A DNA stretch of 64,000 bases. It comes from Bradyrhizobium zhengyangense. GTDB taxonomy: Bacteria; Pseudomonadota; Alphaproteobacteria; Rhizobiales; Xanthobacteraceae. Within the stretch, counting starts at the first letter, position 1, and every line of letters starts with the position of its first letter. The translations under genes and the position numbers were made by a program. Positions 59,676 to 64,000 of the stretch are shown here, in pieces. The DNA lies in NCBI RefSeq assembly GCF_022012435.1, contig NZ_JAKLUA010000009.1:186001-250000 (forward strand), in the 5' to 3' direction. Under the pieces are notes generated by a model, which was not told where the DNA came from, did not search any database, and worked only from the letters and a program-made list of their open reading frames with translations.

Positions 59676-60527
59676 ATGGAAGCGCCGACCAAAACGTTGA
59701 CCAACACGCCCAAGCTGGCGGACCGCGCCTATAACATTCGCCGCAATGCGCTGCGCATGGGGGAAGTTCAGGGCCAAGGCTATATCGCTCAGGCGCTCGA
59801 TATCTCCGACGTTCTCGCCGTGGCTTACTTTCACGCGATGCGCTATCGGCCGGAGGATCCGACCTGGGAGGAACGCGATCGCTTCCTGCTCTCAAACGGG
59901 CACTACGCTATTGCGCTTTATGCGGCTTTGATAGAAGCGGGGATCGTCCCCGAGGAAGAGCTTGAGACCTATGGCAGTGACGAGAGCCGCTTGCCAATGT
60001 CGGGCATGGCCTCCTACACGCCCGGAATGGAAATGTCGGGTGGCTCGCTCGGCCTCGGGCTCAGCATTGCTGTCGGCATGGGCCTTGGCCTCAAACGCAA
60101 AAGGTCCGAGGCGCGGGTATACACCTTGTTCTCCGACGGCGAGCTCGACGAGGGCTCCGTGTGGGAGGCCATCCAGTCGGCGGCCCACTACAAGCTGGAC
60201 AACCTGATCGGCATTGTCGATGTCAACAACCAGCAGGCCGACGGTCCCTCGACGCAAGTCATGGCCTTCGAACCCTTGGTCGACAAGCTCCAGGCATTCG
60301 GCTGGTTCGTACAACGTATCGATGGCAATGATCTCGATGCCGTGCTCGCAGCATTCGACCGTGCAAAGTCGCATCCCGAGCCGAAGCCGCGAATGATCGT
60401 CGCCGACACCCTCATGGGGAAGGGCGTTCCTTTCCTCGAGCAGCGCGAGAAGAACCATTTCATTCGCGTCGAGCAGCACGAATGGCAACTTGCCCTTGCC
60501 GCGCTGGAAGCCGGGAGGCAGGCATGA
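59676..60527 (+). CDS. transketolase, N-terminal (TPP-binding) subunit
   Basis: A 283-aa protein matching the N-terminal half of transketolase: SNGHYAIALYAALIEAG, GSLGLGLSIAVGMGLGLKRK, FSDGELDEGSVWEAIQSAA and DVNNQQADGPS for TPP/metal. The second half is the next gene (overlap of four bases). Split transketolases of this type usually belong to sugar catabolic operons. Distinct from cbbT at 34296. Confidence 0.92.
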   Translation: MEAPTKTLTNTPKLADRAYNIRRNALRMGEVQGQGYIAQALDISDVLAVAYFHAMRYRPEDPTWEERDRFLLSNGHYAIALYAALIEAGIVPEEELETYGSDESRLPMSGMASYTPGMEMSGGSLGLGLSIAVGMGLGLKRKRSEARVYTLFSDGELDEGSVWEAIQSAAHYKLDNLIGIVDVNNQQADGPSTQVMAFEPLVDKLQAFGWFVQRIDGNDLDAVLAAFDRAKSHPEPKPRMIVADTLMGKGVPFLEQREKNHFIRVEQHEWQLALAALEAGRQA

Positions 60528-61534
60528 AGACCGTCAGATCAGCACCGCAAGCGGGCAAGCCGCGCCTAACCACCTCTGCCATGATCGCCTCGATTGCGGC
60601 CGAGGGCCAAAAGACGAAGCCAGCGCCGTTCGGACATGCACTCGTCGAACTGGCACGGAGCCGGCCAGAGGTGGTCGGCATGACCGCCGATCTCGGCAAA
60701 TACACCGACCTGCACATCTTCGCCAAGGAATTTCCAGACCGCTATTACCAGATGGGCATGGCCGAGCAACTTTTGTTCGGAGCAGCCTCCGGACTCGCCG
60801 CAGAGGGCTTCATGCCCTTTGCGACGACATATGCCGTGTTCGCATCGCGGCGCGCCTACGATTTCATTCATCAGACCATTGCGGAGGAAGACCGCAACGT
60901 GAAAATCGTCTGCGCCTTGCCCGGCCTGACCTCGGGCTATGGCCCAAGTCATCAAGCCGCCGAGGATCTCGCGTTGTTTCGGGCCATGCCAAATATGACG
61001 GTGATCGACCCCTGCGATGCCAGTGAAATCGAGCAGGTGGTGCCAGCCATAGCCGCGCATCAAGGTCCAGTCTACATGCGCCTGCTGCGCGGCCAGGTGC
61101 CTGTCGTTCTGGATGAATACGACTATAAGTTCGAGCTTGGAAAGGCCAAGCTGATCCGTGATGGCAAGGACGTCCTGATCATCTCGTCCGGCATCATGAC
61201 CATGCGGGCACTCGAGGCCGTCCAAGCTTTGAAGGATGACCGCGTGGATGCAGCGGTGCTGCATGTTCCAACCATCAAGCCCCTCGACGCAGAGACTATC
61301 CTGCGTGAGGCCAGCAAGCCGGCACGGCTTGTCGTCGTTGCCGAAAATCACACGACCATTGGTGGCCTCGGCGAAGCAATTGCCGCACTCCTCTTGCGTT
61401 CTGGGGCACATCCGCCTTTCCGCCAGATCGCATTGCCGGACGAATTTCTCGACGCCGGCGCGCTTCCAACGCTGCACGACCGTTACGGGATTTCCACCGC
61501 AGAGGTCGCAAGGCAAATCAAACAGTGGCTTTAG
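60524..61534 (+). CDS. transketolase, C-terminal subunit
   Basis: A 336-aa protein with the pyrimidine-binding domain (GMAEQLLFGAASGLAAEGF, FIHQTIAEEDRNVKIV) and the C-terminal domain (VVAENHTTIGGLGEAIA). ATG 60524 overlaps the N-subunit stop; an earlier in-frame start at 60482 lies within the previous gene. Acts as a heteromer with the 59676 product. Confidence 0.92.
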   Translation: MKTVRSAPQAGKPRLTTSAMIASIAAEGQKTKPAPFGHALVELARSRPEVVGMTADLGKYTDLHIFAKEFPDRYYQMGMAEQLLFGAASGLAAEGFMPFATTYAVFASRRAYDFIHQTIAEEDRNVKIVCALPGLTSGYGPSHQAAEDLALFRAMPNMTVIDPCDASEIEQVVPAIAAHQGPVYMRLLRGQVPVVLDEYDYKFELGKAKLIRDGKDVLIISSGIMTMRALEAVQALKDDRVDAAVLHVPTIKPLDAETILREASKPARLVVVAENHTTIGGLGEAIAALLLRSGAHPPFRQIALPDEFLDAGALPTLHDRYGISTAEVARQIKQWL

Positions 61535-61713
61535 CGCCGCTGGGCTGAGGTCCAACAAGCTGTACTCAACGTTGCCCGCCGCACCTTGCAGCGGCGAACG
61601 CTGGCTTTTGCCCAAATGCCGGCACTCAAGACGCGGGCACACGAATGAGCGGAACGGCTGCGCCGCCTGCGCTGAGATCGCCACCGCTAGGTAAATAGAA
61701 CGAGGAGGAAGAC

Positions 61714-62739
61714 ATGAGCGTATCGAAACGCAGAGATATCAGCCGGCGTTCCCTGTTGAAAGCTGCAACGGCCGTACCTCTCTGCGCAATTCTCACTCGA
61801 CCGGCATCTGCGGCCGAATTCGTTTATAAATTTGCAACCGGCCAGGATCCGACGCATCCGGTGAACGTCCGCGCGCAGGAAGCCATCCAACGCATTCTAG
61901 AGGCTACCAGTGGCCGGCTCGAGATCAGGCTGTTTCCGGCCAACCAGCTCGGGTCCGACACCGAGCTCATGACCCAGGTCCGCAGCGGCGGCGTCGAATT
62001 CTTTAATCAGTCCTCTTCGATCCTCGCCACCCTGGTCCCAAGTGCGGGCCTGGTGAACACCGGCTTCGCGTTTACTGACTACGATAGCGTTTGGAAAGCT
62101 ATGGACGGAGATCTCGGAACCTACATCCGGACGCAGATTGCCAAAACTCCGATCATGGCGGTTTCCAAAGCGTGGGATAACGGCTTTCGTCAGGTGACTT
62201 CTTCCGGACGTGAGATCCGCAGCCCTGACGATCTAAAGAATTTCCAGATCCGCGTCCCCCCGGCGCCGCTTTTGACCTCGCTTTTCAAGGCGCTTGGAGC
62301 CGGCCCGACGCCTATTAACTTCAACGAGGTCTACTCCGCGTTACAGACCAAAGTCGTGGACGGCCAGGAGAATCCGTTGCCGATCATTGCAACCGCCCGC
62401 CTCTACGAAGTGCAAAGCACGTGCAGCCTGACCGGGCACGTTTGGGACGGATACTGGATCCTCGCCAACAAGCGCGCATTCGAGCGCTTACCGAAGGATG
62501 TTCAGGAGGTCGTGACCCGCGAACTAGATCGCTCCGCCGTCGATCAGCGGGCTGATATCGCAAAGCTCAGCCAGTCCTTGCGCACCGATCTGTCGGCCAA
62601 AGGTCTCAAATTTATCGAAGTCGATCGCGCCGCCTTCCGACAAGCCTTGTCCAAGACTAGCTTCTACTCCGACTGGAAGGGCAAATTCGGCGAGGAGGCG
62701 TGGTCGCAGCTCGAAAAAGCGGCGGGTCAGCTGTCATGA
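61714..62739 (+). CDS. TRAP transporter substrate-binding protein (DctP family)
   Basis: A 341-aa periplasmic protein. The N terminus has the Tat-like motif SRRSLLKAATAVPLC and cleavage after RPASAA. The DctP fold follows: FPANQLGSDTELMTQVRSGG and YSALQTKVVDGQENPL. GAGGAGG precedes ATG 61714. Its stop overlaps the permease start. Confidence 0.92.
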   Translation: MSVSKRRDISRRSLLKAATAVPLCAILTRPASAAEFVYKFATGQDPTHPVNVRAQEAIQRILEATSGRLEIRLFPANQLGSDTELMTQVRSGGVEFFNQSSSILATLVPSAGLVNTGFAFTDYDSVWKAMDGDLGTYIRTQIAKTPIMAVSKAWDNGFRQVTSSGREIRSPDDLKNFQIRVPPAPLLTSLFKALGAGPTPINFNEVYSALQTKVVDGQENPLPIIATARLYEVQSTCSLTGHVWDGYWILANKRAFERLPKDVQEVVTRELDRSAVDQRADIAKLSQSLRTDLSAKGLKFIEVDRAAFRQALSKTSFYSDWKGKFGEEAWSQLEKAAGQLS

Positions 62740-64000
62740 GCAGCGTGAGCCACGCTCCACATGCTGATGACGGTGGAGCGACCGCCTCGACTGAACGGGG
62801 TCCCCGACATTGGGCGGTAACAGCGAACACGATGTTGGGCCACCTCGTCGCGGTCCCAGCCGCGCTACTCGTCCTGGCCGAAGTCGCAATCCTGGCCGCA
62901 GGAATCGTAGGCAGATACGTATTCCGCTCCCCCATCGTCTGGTCCGACGAACTCGCCGGTATTCTCTTCCTTTGGCTTGCCATGCTCGGCTCCGTCATTG
63001 CTTTCCAGCGCGGCGAGCACATGCGTATGACAGCCATCGTCGGCGTGCTCAGTGCCCAGGTGCGTGCGTTTTTGGACGTGGTGGCGGCCGCAGCCTCGCT
63101 GGCGTTTCTTTTGCTCGTCGTTTGGCCGGCCTATGAATTTGCCGCCGACGAGGCCTTCGTCACCACGCCGGCGCTGGAGATCATCAACACTTGGCGTGCG
63201 GCGGCGCTACCGATCGGAATTGGGCTGATGCTGATCGCCGCGGCCCTCCGGCTCTGCCGAATTGCCAATCTACGCAGCTTGTTGGCCTCTCTAGCGATCG
63301 TCGCCGGTCTCATCCTTGCGTTCGTGCTGCTCGCGCCGGTTTTTAAGCCGCTCGGCAATCTGAACCTTCTGATCTTCTTCGTCTTTGTTGTCGGTGCGAT
63401 GGTCTTTGCCGCCGTTCCGATTGCCTTTGCATTCGGTCTCGCCACCGTGGGTTATCTCACGCTTACGACGAGCACGCCGGACGTAGTGATGATCGGGCGG
63501 ATGGATGAAGGGATGAGCCATCTGATCCTGCTCGCCGTGCCTCTTTTCGTCTTCCTGGGCCTGCTGATCGAGATGACGGGCATGGCTCGCGCAATGGTCG
63601 GTTTCCTCGCAAGTCTCCTCGGCCACGTCCGCGGCGGGCTGCACTACGTCCTGGTCGGGGCTATGTATCTGGTCTCCGGTATCTCAGGGTCCAAGGCGGC
63701 AGATATGGCGGCCGTGGCCCCTGTGCTGTTTCCCGAGATGCGGCAGCGTGGCGCCAAACCCGGCGACCTCGTTGCGTTGCTGGCCGCCACGGGGGCGCAA
63801 ACCGAAACGATTCCGCCGTCGCTGGTTCTGATCACGATCGGCTCGGTGACGGGCGTGTCGATCTCCGCGCTATTCACCGGCGGATTGCTCCCGGGCGTGG
63901 TGCTCGCAGTTATGCTCGGGGCGATCGTGTGGTGGCGCTACCGGCGCGAGGACCTCTCTCACGTCAAAAGGGCGACTGGGCGGGAGATCGGCCGAGCCTT
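62736..64000 (+). CDS. TRAP transporter DctQ-DctM fusion permease (3' end outside window)
   Basis: The frame is open from ATG 62736 to the window end (421 residues seen). Residues ~30-180 are the small DctQ part with about four helices (VFRSPIVWSDELAGILFLW). Residues ~200-421 begin the large DctM part (VPIAFAFGLATVGYLTL, VPLFVFLGLLIEMTGMA, YLVSGISGSKAADMAAVAPV, GAQTETIPPSLVLITIG). Fused QM permeases are common in the family. Completes the transporter with 61714. Confidence 0.9.
   Translation, partial: MSSVSHAPHADDGGATASTERGPRHWAVTANTMLGHLVAVPAALLVLAEVAILAAGIVGRYVFRSPIVWSDELAGILFLWLAMLGSVIAFQRGEHMRMTAIVGVLSAQVRAFLDVVAAAASLAFLLLVVWPAYEFAADEAFVTTPALEIINTWRAAALPIGIGLMLIAAALRLCRIANLRSLLASLAIVAGLILAFVLLAPVFKPLGNLNLLIFFVFVVGAMVFAAVPIAFAFGLATVGYLTLTTSTPDVVMIGRMDEGMSHLILLAVPLFVFLGLLIEMTGMARAMVGFLASLLGHVRGGLHYVLVGAMYLVSGISGSKAADMAAVAPVLFPEMRQRGAKPGDLVALLAATGAQTETIPPSLVLITIGSVTGVSISALFTGGLLPGVVLAVMLGAIVWWRYRREDLSHVKRATGREIGRA

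Noticed and set aside
1..64000. CRISPR arrays, tRNA/rRNA genes, insertion sequences
   Set aside because: None seen by eye on either strand; a tool-based scan could still find weak remnants.

Overview
The window looks like chromosomal DNA of a Bradyrhizobium-type alphaproteobacterium. It is GC-rich and densely packed, with many ATGA or GTGA stop/start overlaps. It carries a form IC Calvin cycle (cbb) operon, a CYP199A P450 closely resembling the one I recall from Rhodopseudomonas, and many ABC and TRAP uptake systems with LysR regulators. I saw no tRNA, rRNA, insertion sequence or CRISPR array. The first and last genes are cut by the window edges.

Layout. (1) 1-14.96 kb: a [NiFe] hydrogenase operon, all on the + strand. 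It holds the small subunit (3' end only), the large subunit, two tandem HiPIP-like four-cysteine proteins, a maturation protease, a TPR protein, two tiny membrane proteins, a NifU/Rieske fusion, an NHL-repeat protein, hypF-C-(SIS isomerase)-D-E-A-B and a nickel permease. The accessory set fits a high-affinity group 1h (actinobacterial-type) hydrogenase. (2) 15-19 kb: a MarR regulator divergent from CYP199A, a frameshifted [2Fe-2S] ferredoxin and a LivK-like binding protein. (3) 19.2-31 kb: an RraA-like protein and an aminotransferase (- strand), then a LysR regulator, a biotin carboxylase/PxpABC 5-oxoprolinase operon and a polar amino acid ABC transporter. (4) 31.2-40.2 kb: cbbR divergent from cbbF-P-T-(gap::cbbL)-S-X-E. 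(5) 40.2-57.8 kb: a sugar ABC transporter operon with a kinase, dehydrogenase and phosphatase. It runs into an unusual group built on a TIM-barrel 'PEP hydrolase-like' family and a Tm-1-like protein, followed by a flavoprotein, pyruvate kinase and a CidA/LrgB pair. (6) 57.9-64 kb: a LysR regulator divergent from a dehydrogenase, a split transketolase and a TRAP transporter.

Functionally, H2 oxidation (region 1) and CO2 fixation (region 4) would together support lithoautotrophy. However, the CO2-fixation operon is visibly damaged: the 5' part of a GAPDH gene is fused in frame to the 3' part of the RuBisCO large-subunit gene, and cbbR has no usable start codon. With the ferredoxin frameshift, this means either real decay or sequence/assembly error has to be considered.

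The best candidate for an undescribed system is the 40.8-52.8 kb cluster. Three separate genes there carry the same TIM-barrel family: one alone, one truncated, and one as the N-terminal domain of an NtrC-like regulator that lacks the sigma54-contacting GAFTGA loop. A two-copy, 10-bp-period TTACCCA motif occurs three times at the cluster's promoters.
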